Shown here one piece after another: positions 34,949-42,739 of a stretch of DNA of 64,000 bases (the stretch's first letter is position 1; every line of letters begins with the position of its first letter). Source of the DNA: Bacillota bacterium. Lineage in GTDB: Bacteria; Bacillota; Clostridia; Acetivibrionales; JANLFN01. The stretch is from the NCBI GenBank assembly GCA_023397675.1, contig JAEWTV010000050.1:1-64000 (forward strand), in the 5' to 3' direction. The notes beneath the pieces were generated by a model, which worked only from the letters and a program-made list of their open reading frames with translations, had not been told where the DNA came from and searched no databases. A program made the position numbers and the translations under genes.

Positions 34949-35836
34949 ATGATTGATTCGAAGCTTAACACCTTTATAAATGTTGCCAAGCTGAAAAGCT
35001 ATACAAGAGCAGCAGAACTACTTAACCTTACACAGCCCGCTGTAACACAGCATATAAAACAGTTGGAAGAATACTATAATGTAAAAGTATTTGATAAAAA
35101 GGGCAGACAGATTTGTTTGACAGAAGAGGGAAAACTTCTGCTACAATATGCAAAAGAGCTTGAAGCAAATGCAATCTTAATTGAAAGAAAACTTAAAAAT
35201 AAAACTGCATTGGTTAAAAGATATAACCTGGGTGCCACATTAACCATAGGCGAGTATGTGCTGCCATCTCTCCTGGGTAAATACAAACAACTCAATGAAA
35301 ATATAGATGTAATTATGAATGTTAATAACCTTGAAGAGGTTCTGAATAGGCAAAGAAGCGGAAAGATTGATTTAGGGCTTGTTGAAGGTCCTTTTGACAA
35401 AACTCAGTTTAACTACCGAAAATTCAAGGACGATGAACTTGTGCTGGTGGCCTCACCGCAGAATAAATTTGCGCAAATGAATAAAGTCTTTATCAAAGAT
35501 ATAGTTAAGGATTGCCGCCTAATTTTGCGTGAAAAGGGATCAGGTACAAGGGTTGTTTTTGAAAACAAGCTCGAAGAATTTGGGTATAATCCATCAGATT
35601 TAAATGTTTATATGGAGATTGGAAGTCTTGGCGCAATAAAATCGCTTGTTGAAGCTAATCTCGGCTGTACGGTAATTTCAAAGGAGGCTATCAAAAAGGA
35701 ATTACAATCGGGAACAATTGTAATCATACCAATTAAGGATGCCAGAATTATGAGAGAGTTTAATTTTATATATCTGGATAACAGTCCTATGGAATTTATA
35801 AATGAGTTTATGGATTTCTTAATAAGCAGTAAATGA
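34949..35836 (+). CDS. LysR-family transcriptional regulator (CysL-like)
   Basis: A 295-residue regulator with an N-terminal helix-turn-helix (about 1-60; SYTRAAELLNLTQPAVTQHIKQLE) and a periplasmic-binding-like effector domain (about 90-290). Family and divergent position next to yeiH mirror Firmicute CysL/YwfM-type regulators of sulfur-linked transporters. GTAGGGAG is seen upstream of ATG. Control of yeiH is an inference from the shared promoter region. Confidence 0.88.
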   Translation: MIDSKLNTFINVAKLKSYTRAAELLNLTQPAVTQHIKQLEEYYNVKVFDKKGRQICLTEEGKLLLQYAKELEANAILIERKLKNKTALVKRYNLGATLTIGEYVLPSLLGKYKQLNENIDVIMNVNNLEEVLNRQRSGKIDLGLVEGPFDKTQFNYRKFKDDELVLVASPQNKFAQMNKVFIKDIVKDCRLILREKGSGTRVVFENKLEEFGYNPSDLNVYMEIGSLGAIKSLVEANLGCTVISKEAIKKELQSGTIVIIPIKDARIMREFNFIYLDNSPMEFINEFMDFLISSK

Positions 35837-35888
35837 TAATCATTGCCTTAACTTAATTAAATCGTTTTTGTATATGGAGAACTCCATC

Positions 35889-35975
35889 AGTCACTAATGT
35901 GACAGCTCCCTCTTTGAGGGAGCTAGAGTGCCTTCCTCTCAGAGGAAGGTGTCAGCAAAGCTGACAGAAGGAGTA
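35889..35975. repeat. Nested-palindrome interspersed repeat (MITE/REP-like)
   Basis: Four hairpins stand side by side: GTCAC-taat-GTGAC (35890-35903), AGCTCCCTC-ttt-GAGGGAGCT (35904-35924), CCTTCCTCT-c-AGAGGAAGG (35931-35949), and TGTCAGC-aaa-GCTGACA (35950-35966). It is more GC-rich than its surroundings. Similar multi-hairpin repeats are scattered in many Clostridia. It sits at the boundary of the AT-rich AAA+ module. Confidence 0.75.
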
Positions 35976-36137
35976 GTTTAACATTCATATATTGATAATA
36001 TAATTCTGGAGATTAAGAATTTGGAAGATTATAGTCCAATAAGAAAAAAAGGTATTGGTATAATTTATTTCTATATAATTTATTTTAAAGACAGAATTTA
36101 TTAAAAGGAAGATAGGACTAAATAAAATGTAGATATT
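35976..36137. other. AT-rich spacer after the repeat
   Basis: No gene or strong signal is seen. The composition drops to the very AT-rich level of the AAA+ module that follows. Confidence 0.4.
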
Positions 36138-37271
36138 TTAATTTTTAAAAAAATTTTTAACTAACTGAATACCAAAAAATTCTTCTACAATGGTTGTAAT
36201 TTGCCTAACATTACTCAAATTAGAAGAATAACTACACATGACATTTTTAATGTACTCTATATCAACATTTTTTTTATCATATTTATTGAGGGTATTATAT
36301 TTTTTATTTATAGTTTTTTCAATTATTTTTTTTATTGCATTTATTGATAGGTTTTCAAATTTGATAAATTTATCAAACCTAAAAAATATCGGGTCACCCA
36401 AATACTTACGTATTTCTGATTCACTACTGTAATTTGATGTACAAATAATAATAGCATTATATAAGTCTACTCTATAATTTTTATCTTCAAAAATACCTTC
36501 ATCAAATAATTGATAAAAGGCACTATGAAATATTGGGTTAGGCTTATCAAACTCATCAAGAAGTATGACGTTAGATTCTCTTTCTAACAAATCTCTGGAA
36601 AAGCAACTTTGAAAATGATTCCCACCAAATAGATAATTACTAAATTCACTACTGTGAAACATTGAAAATTGTTTTCTAAATAGTGACTGACCTAAAATTT
36701 CGCTAATAAATTTAGCTGTTTCTGTTTTTCCAACCCCTGAAGCGCCATAAAACATAAGCACAATAGGTTTATTTTTATTAGATTTTGTAAGTAAGGGGTA
36801 TAAAGAAATAAGAAGTCTCTCTTTTACATTTTCTTGCCCTATAATTCTTTCTGAAAAGTTATTATTTATTTTTTCGAACATACTTTTACTAAGTGTTTTG
36901 TACTCACACTTTTGTATAGTTATTATATTTGCATAGGCTTGTTCTAACTGTTGTTTTATTTGAATTGGAGGGTTTTGAAGAAATAAGTTTTCTATTTCAT
37001 ATCCACTAATAATGCTAATAAAACTTTGAATTGCACTTTCTGTGATCCCTGCGTATGATTCGGAAAAAGCAACTAAATTAGTTATAAAATTTTTATCAGG
37101 ATCCTTGCTTTCATCTTTATCCATAGCAACGCTATCAGTTTTATAGGTTACTACAATTTGTTTCCTTTTTGCATCATCTTCACCAATAAATTGGGATAAC
37201 GTTTTTATATCTGGAGGAAGTAATCTCTCAAAACCACTTTTTGAACCATAATAAATTATTATCTTTTTCAT
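36138..37271 (-). CDS. ClpA/B-like AAA+ ATPase of a two-gene module
   Basis: A 377-residue protein. Residues 1-140 have no family I recognise. The AAA+ core (about 145-330) has Walker A GASGVGKT, Walker B NVILLDEFDK, sensor-1 IIICTSN and an arginine-finger region near DPIFFRFDKF, in the AAA_2 (ClpA/B, torsin-like) style. The GQENVKERL before Walker A is typical of Clp-type ATPases. No protease-binding loop is evident. It overlaps the DUF6414-like gene by four bases (ATGA), so the two act together. It is very AT-rich, unlike neighbouring genes, so likely acquired. A defence or stress role is inference from composition and architecture. Confidence 0.83.
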   Translation of the reverse strand: MKKIIIYYGSKSGFERLLPPDIKTLSQFIGEDDAKRKQIVVTYKTDSVAMDKDESKDPDKNFITNLVAFSESYAGITESAIQSFISIISGYEIENLFLQNPPIQIKQQLEQAYANIITIQKCEYKTLSKSMFEKINNNFSERIIGQENVKERLLISLYPLLTKSNKNKPIVLMFYGASGVGKTETAKFISEILGQSLFRKQFSMFHSSEFSNYLFGGNHFQSCFSRDLLERESNVILLDEFDKPNPIFHSAFYQLFDEGIFEDKNYRVDLYNAIIICTSNYSSESEIRKYLGDPIFFRFDKFIKFENLSINAIKKIIEKTINKKYNTLNKYDKKNVDIEYIKNVMCSYSSNLSNVRQITTIVEEFFGIQLVKNFFKN

Positions 37272-38014
37272 GTATCAATACCTGCCAATATTACATCATA
37301 AACATCTAATTCATCTTGGCTTTTAGATATATTAATCATATCAAAAGCTGAACTTATTAATTCTTGTTCTATGTTAAATTCCTTACTAATATCAAGCATT
37401 TTCTCATCAACTTTGCCAACTTTTATGGCTAAATACACTAAATTCATTTTACTTAAATCAGCTATGCCATAATTGTTTCTAAAAGCTTCAATATTAAATC
37501 TAAAAACGTATTTATTTAACTTTTCACCATCTACTTTCTCTGCGATTAATTCATAATATCCTTTTCCGCTCTTAAAAGCCTCATCTAGCTTTGATATATC
37601 AAATATGAATCCATCTTCAGAAGTGAAGTCGGATTTTGTTATCTTTAAATATGGTGTAAACATTTTAAAAAAGGCTATAGAATTTTTATATGCTCGTACG
37701 GAATAACCGCTGAATTTAGTTATTCGATTATCATTTTGTGATTTTTCTATGAAATCTGTTAACACAGTATTTGATAAAGTAGTTTTAACTAAAGAAGAGC
37801 CATTAAATGAAAAATTAGCATCAGCATTTGTTTCTGCTTTGGCACCCAAAAAAGGTAGCCAATTTAATTTTGCATATAAGCCAATAGAAGTTTTATTAGC
37901 TATCTGAGTTGATTTTTGCTTAACTTTATCTGAAGTCTGTATTTCCTTACCACCATTATAGATATTTAAATAATCTGTTGCTGAATTGTCATCAAAATAC
38001 ACTACTTTAATCAT
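37268..38014 (-). CDS. DUF6414-like protein, partner of the AAA+ ATPase
   Basis: A 248-residue protein starting MIKVVYFDDNSATDYLNIYNGG, the opening pattern I associate with DUF6414; the assignment is from memory. The middle holds a Gly/Asn-rich segment (FLGAKAETNADANFSFNG) and the C-terminus is acidic and helical. No catalytic motif is recognised. The start at 38014 is preferred over 38059 because TGGGGAA precedes it. Stop and downstream ATG overlap (ATGA), showing strict coupling with the AAA+ gene. Confidence 0.65.
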   Translation of the reverse strand: MIKVVYFDDNSATDYLNIYNGGKEIQTSDKVKQKSTQIANKTSIGLYAKLNWLPFLGAKAETNADANFSFNGSSLVKTTLSNTVLTDFIEKSQNDNRITKFSGYSVRAYKNSIAFFKMFTPYLKITKSDFTSEDGFIFDISKLDEAFKSGKGYYELIAEKVDGEKLNKYVFRFNIEAFRNNYGIADLSKMNLVYLAIKVGKVDEKMLDISKEFNIEQELISSAFDMINISKSQDELDVYDVILAGIDT

Positions 38015-38306
38015 AGTATTCCCCATTCCATTGCTACCAAAATTAGCCACATTGTGCAAATAAAAAATTATTCAAATATGTATTTGTGTTATTTTATCAT
38101 GTAATTTAATGTTATATTTTGTAATTAAAAAAGTCAAGCAATTCTCTAAAGCTTATATTGTTAGATAGAATATAACCATTCTTCATTTAAATAATGATAT
38201 AATGCAATTTAATTAGATTAATATATAATAAATATTTGAAAGTTTATGTCACACTTCTTTCTTTTTTGTGTCTAAATATGTGATAAAAATTATTCGAGGT
38301 GAAAAT

Positions 38307-39140
38307 ATGCAGGAATTTAAAGAAGTCTTAGTAGAAAAAGCAGTGAATGGAGACAAGCAGGCACTGGAAGATTTGATTTTAAGCGTAAAGGACAAGGTTT
38401 ATAATCTTTCTCTGAGAATGCTGTGGAACCCGACCGATGCGGAAGATGTTACACAGGAAATTCTTATAAAGGTAATAACAAATCTGTCTAAATTCAGGTC
38501 TGAGAGCAAATTTACGACCTGGGTATACAGAATAGCCCAAAACCATCTTATTAATATCCAAAAGAGAGGACTTGAAAATCTGAATTTATCCTTTGAGGAT
38601 TACGAAAAAGGTATTGAAGTTGGGCTTGATAAGGAGCAGCTTCCGATATCTGACGCAGAAAGAAATTTACTCGCAGAAGAGCTTAAGATATCATGCACTC
38701 ATGCGATGCTTCTGTGCCTGGACAGAGAAAGCAGGATAATTTACATACTTAGCTCAATGTTTGGTATAAACAGCGTTGACGGCGGCTTTATCATGGATAT
38801 TAAGCCGGAAACCTACAGAAAACGTCTTTCAAGAATCCGTGAAAAGATGAAAAACTTTATGGAAAACAACTGCGGACTTGTAAACCCGGACAGGCTATGC
38901 CGCTGTAAACAGCGCATAGGAATTGCAATTGAAAGCAGGCGGATTAACCCTGAACAGCTGCTGTTCGTAAATAAACCTTCGGCAGGAGAATTCGTAGAGG
39001 AATGCAAGGATGAGATGGAAAACTTCGACAAAGTGTCGGCTGTATTTACAAGCAATCCATTTTACCTGGCACCAGAAAACATAGTTCAGGGAATAAAAAA
39101 TCTTATTAAATCAGACAATTATAAAATTTTAGAAGCATAA
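38307..39140 (+). CDS. ECF-type RNA polymerase sigma factor with Cys-containing C-terminal extension
   Basis: A 277-residue sigma factor. Region 2 (about 10-80) has the DAEDVTQEILIKVITNLSKFR and FTTWVYRIAQNHLIN blocks. Region 4 (about 115-190) is diverged, ending in PETYRKRLSRIREKM. A C-terminal extension (about 195-277) carries CGLVNPDRLCRCKQRI, also seen in a subgroup of Firmicute ECF factors. No anti-sigma gene is adjacent; the tail may act instead, which is speculation. ATG at 38307 follows GAGGTG. An upstream TGTCACA/TGTCTAA pair around 38247-38274 could be its own type of promoter. Confidence 0.85.
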   Translation: MQEFKEVLVEKAVNGDKQALEDLILSVKDKVYNLSLRMLWNPTDAEDVTQEILIKVITNLSKFRSESKFTTWVYRIAQNHLINIQKRGLENLNLSFEDYEKGIEVGLDKEQLPISDAERNLLAEELKISCTHAMLLCLDRESRIIYILSSMFGINSVDGGFIMDIKPETYRKRLSRIREKMKNFMENNCGLVNPDRLCRCKQRIGIAIESRRINPEQLLFVNKPSAGEFVEECKDEMENFDKVSAVFTSNPFYLAPENIVQGIKNLIKSDNYKILEA

Positions 39141-39159
39141 TTCAGGAGGAGATAGTGAC

Positions 39160-39477
39160 ATGGAAAATATATTATTAACTTTAGTAATAGGTGTAATTGC
39201 AGGAATTATTGACATTGTACCAATGATAATTCAGAAGGCCGATAAGGACTCAATAATATCAGCATTTGTTCAATGGATGGTAGTAACATTTGTTATTATG
39301 AATATTGATTTAGGTGTTGTAAACTGGCTTAAAGGTCTAATTGTAGCGGTACTTATGGCTGCACCTATTATTATTTTGATTGCTAAAAAGGAACCAAAAT
39401 CTGTTATACCGATATTAGTTATGTCAATGGTGCTTGGAAGTATAGTAGGATTTGCAGGTGATAAACTTGTCAAATAA
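39160..39477 (+). CDS. Small four-helix membrane protein, unknown function
   Basis: A 105-residue hydrophobic protein with about four helices (about 3-23, 33-53, 57-75, 82-101). I recognise no named family. It starts 19 bases after the sigma factor gene behind AGGAGGAGA, so it is likely cotranscribed and could be the sigma factor's membrane partner; that is inference. Its end overlaps the next reading frame. Confidence 0.7.
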   Translation: MENILLTLVIGVIAGIIDIVPMIIQKADKDSIISAFVQWMVVTFVIMNIDLGVVNWLKGLIVAVLMAAPIIILIAKKEPKSVIPILVMSMVLGSIVGFAGDKLVK

Positions 39478-39817
39478 TAAAGAACTTTATAAAAACCTCA
39501 TAAACACCCGGCTTCTTAATAATAATGGAGGTTGGATGTATTGTAGCAACTGCGACAATACGGTTGGTTATTTGTGCTATTCAACATATGCATATTTCAA
39601 ATTCGATTTTACATGTAATTGCGGTGAAAAAGGATCTATTGAAATTGGCGATAGGGAATGTCTTAGTGAGATTGCAGCAAAAGACCTTTTAATCAGAAAA
39701 GGAAGGCTTTGCTGTCCTGTAGACGATTCACCACTGTTCACGGTTGTTAATAAAAATATTAAACAATTTAGCTACGAAGTGGTCTGTAAAAGCTGTTTAC
39801 AAACATTCAAAAAATAG
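39452..39817 (+). CDS. Zinc-ribbon-like small protein
   Basis: About 115-121 residues with several Cys pairs: CSNCDN, CNCGEKG, CCPVDD and CKSCLQ, arranged like one or two zinc ribbons. The start is uncertain: TTG at 39452, GTG at 39458 or TTG at 39467, the last having GGTG upstream. It overlaps the preceding membrane-protein gene, suggesting translational coupling. Function is unknown. Confidence 0.6.
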   Translation: MQVINLSNNKELYKNLINTRLLNNNGGWMYCSNCDNTVGYLCYSTYAYFKFDFTCNCGEKGSIEIGDRECLSEIAAKDLLIRKGRLCCPVDDSPLFTVVNKNIKQFSYEVVCKSCLQTFKK

Positions 39818-39852
39818 CTTTTGGTAAAAATTTCTTAAAGATTTATCCTGTA

Positions 39853-39905
39853 AAAACTCCCTGAATGCAGATAATAAGCATATTAAATCTGTTGTAGGGA
39901 GTTTT
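39853..39905 (+). promoter_or_regulatory. Hairpin that sequesters the phosphoesterase ribosome binding site
   Basis: AAAACTCCCT and AGGGAGTTTTTT form a long-loop stem. The right arm holds AGGGAG, the only good ribosome binding site for the ATG at 39910. The same structure resembles a terminator. It may be an attenuator or a terminator that was captured as a leader. Confidence 0.5.
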
Positions 39906-39909
39906 TTGC

Positions 39910-40911
39910 ATGATGCCAATTAAGACGCAGAAGGCTGTAAAGATAATTGCAGCTGCAGCTATATGCTTTTTTATGATTTCCATAATAGCCAATGCAGGCC
40001 ATGAGGATGCCCTTGCAATGCCTCTTAAATTCAAGGCTGACGGTACTTTCAAGATTGTACAGTTTACAGATATTCAGGATGGCCCGAAAATAGACCCAAG
40101 GACAGCCAGACTTATTAATAATGTATTGGATTATGAAAAGCCGGATCTTGTAGTAATTACGGGAGATAGTCTTGATGACCGCTGCAAATCGGTACAAAGC
40201 GTCAAAAAGGCAATTGAAAATATAGCTCAACCTATGGAAACCAGACAAATTCCCTGGGCAGTGGTATTTGGAAACCATGATGAAGAACAGGGGAAAATGA
40301 CAGAAGCCGAAATGCTTAAGGTTTATATGTCTTATCCCCATAATCTGAGCCGCTTTGGACCTGAAAATGTTTACGGCACGGGGAACTATAACCTGCTGAT
40401 TGGAGGAACTAAAGACAAAAGGCCTGCGTTCAACATTTATATGCTTGACTCTGGAAGGTATGCAAAAGGCGGCGTAGGGGTATATGACTGGATAAAGACA
40501 AGCCAGATTGAGTGGTATAGAGATACCGCACTTTCGCTAAAGAAGCAATACGGCAGGACAATACCTGCACTTATGTTTTTTCACATACCTTTGCCTGAAT
40601 TCAGACAAATGTGGGAAAGCGGAAAGGCAAAAGGAGCAAGAAATGAAGAAGAAGGCGCACCTATTGTTAACAGCGGGCTTTTAACCTCTGCCATTGAAAT
40701 GGGAGACGTAAAGGGTATTTTTGTTGGACATGATCATACTAATGATTATGTTGGCGAAATGTATGGAATAAGGCTCGGGTTTTCCCGAAACACTGGCTTT
40801 GGAACATATGGCAAGGATGGCTTCTCAAGAGGGGCAAGAGTTTTTCTCATTAATGAATCCGACCCTGAACACTTTGAAACATGGATGAGGCTTGCAACTG
40901 ATTTTAAATAA
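39910..40911 (+). CDS. Secreted calcineurin-like metallophosphoesterase
   Basis: A 333-residue protein with a signal peptide or N-terminal anchor (about 1-29) and a metallophosphoesterase domain. Metal motifs are FTDIQDG (first D), TGDSLDD, GNHDEE, FFHIPLPE and GHDHTND. It resembles PhoD/DR1281-like or purple acid phosphatase-like secreted enzymes; the substrate is unknown. The GNHDE motif supports phosphodiesterase or monoesterase activity. ATG at 39910 and the next at 39913 are both possible. Confidence 0.85.
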   Translation: MMPIKTQKAVKIIAAAAICFFMISIIANAGHEDALAMPLKFKADGTFKIVQFTDIQDGPKIDPRTARLINNVLDYEKPDLVVITGDSLDDRCKSVQSVKKAIENIAQPMETRQIPWAVVFGNHDEEQGKMTEAEMLKVYMSYPHNLSRFGPENVYGTGNYNLLIGGTKDKRPAFNIYMLDSGRYAKGGVGVYDWIKTSQIEWYRDTALSLKKQYGRTIPALMFFHIPLPEFRQMWESGKAKGARNEEEGAPIVNSGLLTSAIEMGDVKGIFVGHDHTNDYVGEMYGIRLGFSRNTGFGTYGKDGFSRGARVFLINESDPEHFETWMRLATDFK

Positions 40912-41003
40912 TAACAGGACAATAAATAGCAAATATGCTATTCTTAAAATAAAATTATTTAAGCAAGAATATAATGTATTAACAATTTGTTGGGGGAATA
41001 TGT

Positions 41004-41153
41004 ATGCTTGAAAACGGTAAAATGGAATGCAATTGCAGTAAAAAAAGCTGTGTCAGGCATGGCAAATGTGATGAATGCATTAAGTATCACGAAACAAATA
41101 AAAGACCTCCTTATTGTAAAAGAGAGAAATTCCTGAAAAAGTCGTTTAAATAA
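41004..41153 (+). CDS. Small Cys-rich protein (49 residues)
   Basis: A 49-residue basic protein with six Cys at 9, 11, 16, 22, 25 and 38, following GGGGGAA and ending TAA at 41151-41153. The C-x-C-x4-C and C-x2-C spacing with nearby His suggests zinc binding. Related short proteins occur widely in Clostridia. It lies 17 bases upstream of the rhomboid gene, probably in the same transcript. Confidence 0.7.
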   Translation: MLENGKMECNCSKKSCVRHGKCDECIKYHETNKRPPYCKREKFLKKSFK

Positions 41154-41170
41154 TAAGTTGGGAGTCAGAT

Positions 41171-42736
41171 ATGTCTGAAGATTTCAAAAACTATTTATAC
41201 ACAAACCTTATTAACCAAAAAGGCTATGTGCCTGCAAGAAACAGAAACGGCCAGCTTTTAAACCTCTATGGTATTAGTATTCTGGATAAAGAAACTAACG
41301 ACAGCATGTTTGTTTTAGAAGTATTTAATGGAGATGCTTTCACTGCTGATGAGATAAACGCTCGAATGGAACGTAATTCTGGCGTTGTTGATAAATTGAA
41401 CAAACCTTTTATTAATGTTTTTACTCAAATATTTCTTTTCTCAGGTGAGATACCTCAAGACAAACTGGAAATTATAAAAAGCCATCAAAGAATAAACAGC
41501 TGGGACAAAAAATACTATATAAGCTATACAATAAGACTTGATTTGGGACAAGTTCAAAGGCACTTTCAGTTACCATCTGATGTGGATGGGCTGGATGTTT
41601 TTCTTTCACAAACGGTAAATGCATTTAATCAAAATTCGTACCCCAATAATGACTCAGACCGTTCGAGAGGCTTCAGGGCCATAACAAACAGAACTTCAAA
41701 GGTTCCTATAGTAACTTATATACTCATTGCAATTAATATTCTCGTGTGGCTTGGAGCAATTTTATATCAGAAATCTACAGGCTTGAATGATAATGAAGTT
41801 ATTTTAAAATTCGGTGCAAAGTTCAACCCGTTAATTATGGATGGAGAGTATTGGAGACTTATAACACCTGCATTCCTCCATTTTTCATTGATGCATCTTT
41901 TGGTTAATATGTTTTCACTCTTTATTATAGGGCCGCAGATAGAGATGTTCTTTGGAAAAGTAAAATGTGTTTTAATCTATATAATTGCCGGCTTTTTTGG
42001 TAATCTTGCAAGTTTCATTTTTTCACAGGATCTATCTCTTGGAGCATCCGGTGCTGTATTCGGTTTTATGGGCGTACTTGTTTACATATGGCAGAAGAAT
42101 AGGAATAGTCTCGATAAATCTTATATATTATGGGTTGCAGGTACAATTGCATATAATATTTTTTATGGATTTTCAAAATCGGGTATTGATAATTTTGCAC
42201 ATATAGGAGGCCTTATAGGAGGATACACAGCTGCTGTTATAGTTGGCTTTACAGCAGGTAAAAAGAACATTACTTCAAGAACTATTGCTGCAGTGCTTAT
42301 TACAGTACTTGCTATAGGTGGTTTATATGCAGGTTTTACAAGTTCATCCAATCTTGAGGCTAAAAAACAATATTTTATTGGAGACAAAGTTCAGGCACTA
42401 ATAAATGAAGCATCAAAAAGTTTTACAAATAAAGATTATAGAACAGCAGAACAGCTTTCAAACGAAGCTCTCAAACTGTACGGTGAAAATAAAGATGTAA
42501 AGGCAGTTGCTACAAGGATTCTCGCAGCAGCCCTAATTAACCAGGAAAAGAATCAGGAGGCTCTCAAATATGCCAAGGACCTTGCACAAATAAGCCCTGA
42601 TATAGGACATTATTACCTTGGCCTTTGTTATTACAACCTTGGGAATTATGAAGATGCAAAAAGTGAGCTGGAACAAGCATTAAAAATGGACCCGTCAAAC
42701 AAACAGGTCCAGGAAATTCTTAATCAATTAAAATAA
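41171..42736 (+). CDS. Rhomboid-family intramembrane serine protease with TPR domain
   Basis: A 521-residue protein. The N-terminal cytoplasmic domain (about 1-170) is of unknown fold. Six helices (about 180-385) form a rhomboid core with catalytic Ser293 (GASGAVFG) and His344 (NFAHIGG). The C-terminus (about 400-521) holds TPR repeats (YYLGLCYYNLGNYEDAKSELEQALKMDP). The arrangement matches GlpG/YqgP-like enzymes of Firmicutes, which cleave within the membrane or serve in membrane-protein quality control. GGGAG precedes the ATG. Confidence 0.92.
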   Translation: MSEDFKNYLYTNLINQKGYVPARNRNGQLLNLYGISILDKETNDSMFVLEVFNGDAFTADEINARMERNSGVVDKLNKPFINVFTQIFLFSGEIPQDKLEIIKSHQRINSWDKKYYISYTIRLDLGQVQRHFQLPSDVDGLDVFLSQTVNAFNQNSYPNNDSDRSRGFRAITNRTSKVPIVTYILIAINILVWLGAILYQKSTGLNDNEVILKFGAKFNPLIMDGEYWRLITPAFLHFSLMHLLVNMFSLFIIGPQIEMFFGKVKCVLIYIIAGFFGNLASFIFSQDLSLGASGAVFGFMGVLVYIWQKNRNSLDKSYILWVAGTIAYNIFYGFSKSGIDNFAHIGGLIGGYTAAVIVGFTAGKKNITSRTIAAVLITVLAIGGLYAGFTSSSNLEAKKQYFIGDKVQALINEASKSFTNKDYRTAEQLSNEALKLYGENKDVKAVATRILAAALINQEKNQEALKYAKDLAQISPDIGHYYLGLCYYNLGNYEDAKSELEQALKMDPSNKQVQEILNQLK

Positions 42737-42739
42737 TTA

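Noticed and set aside
35889..35975. Rho-independent terminator or CRISPR leader
   Set aside because: Several hairpins without a T-run, and no repeat-spacer pattern. It fits an interspersed repeat better.
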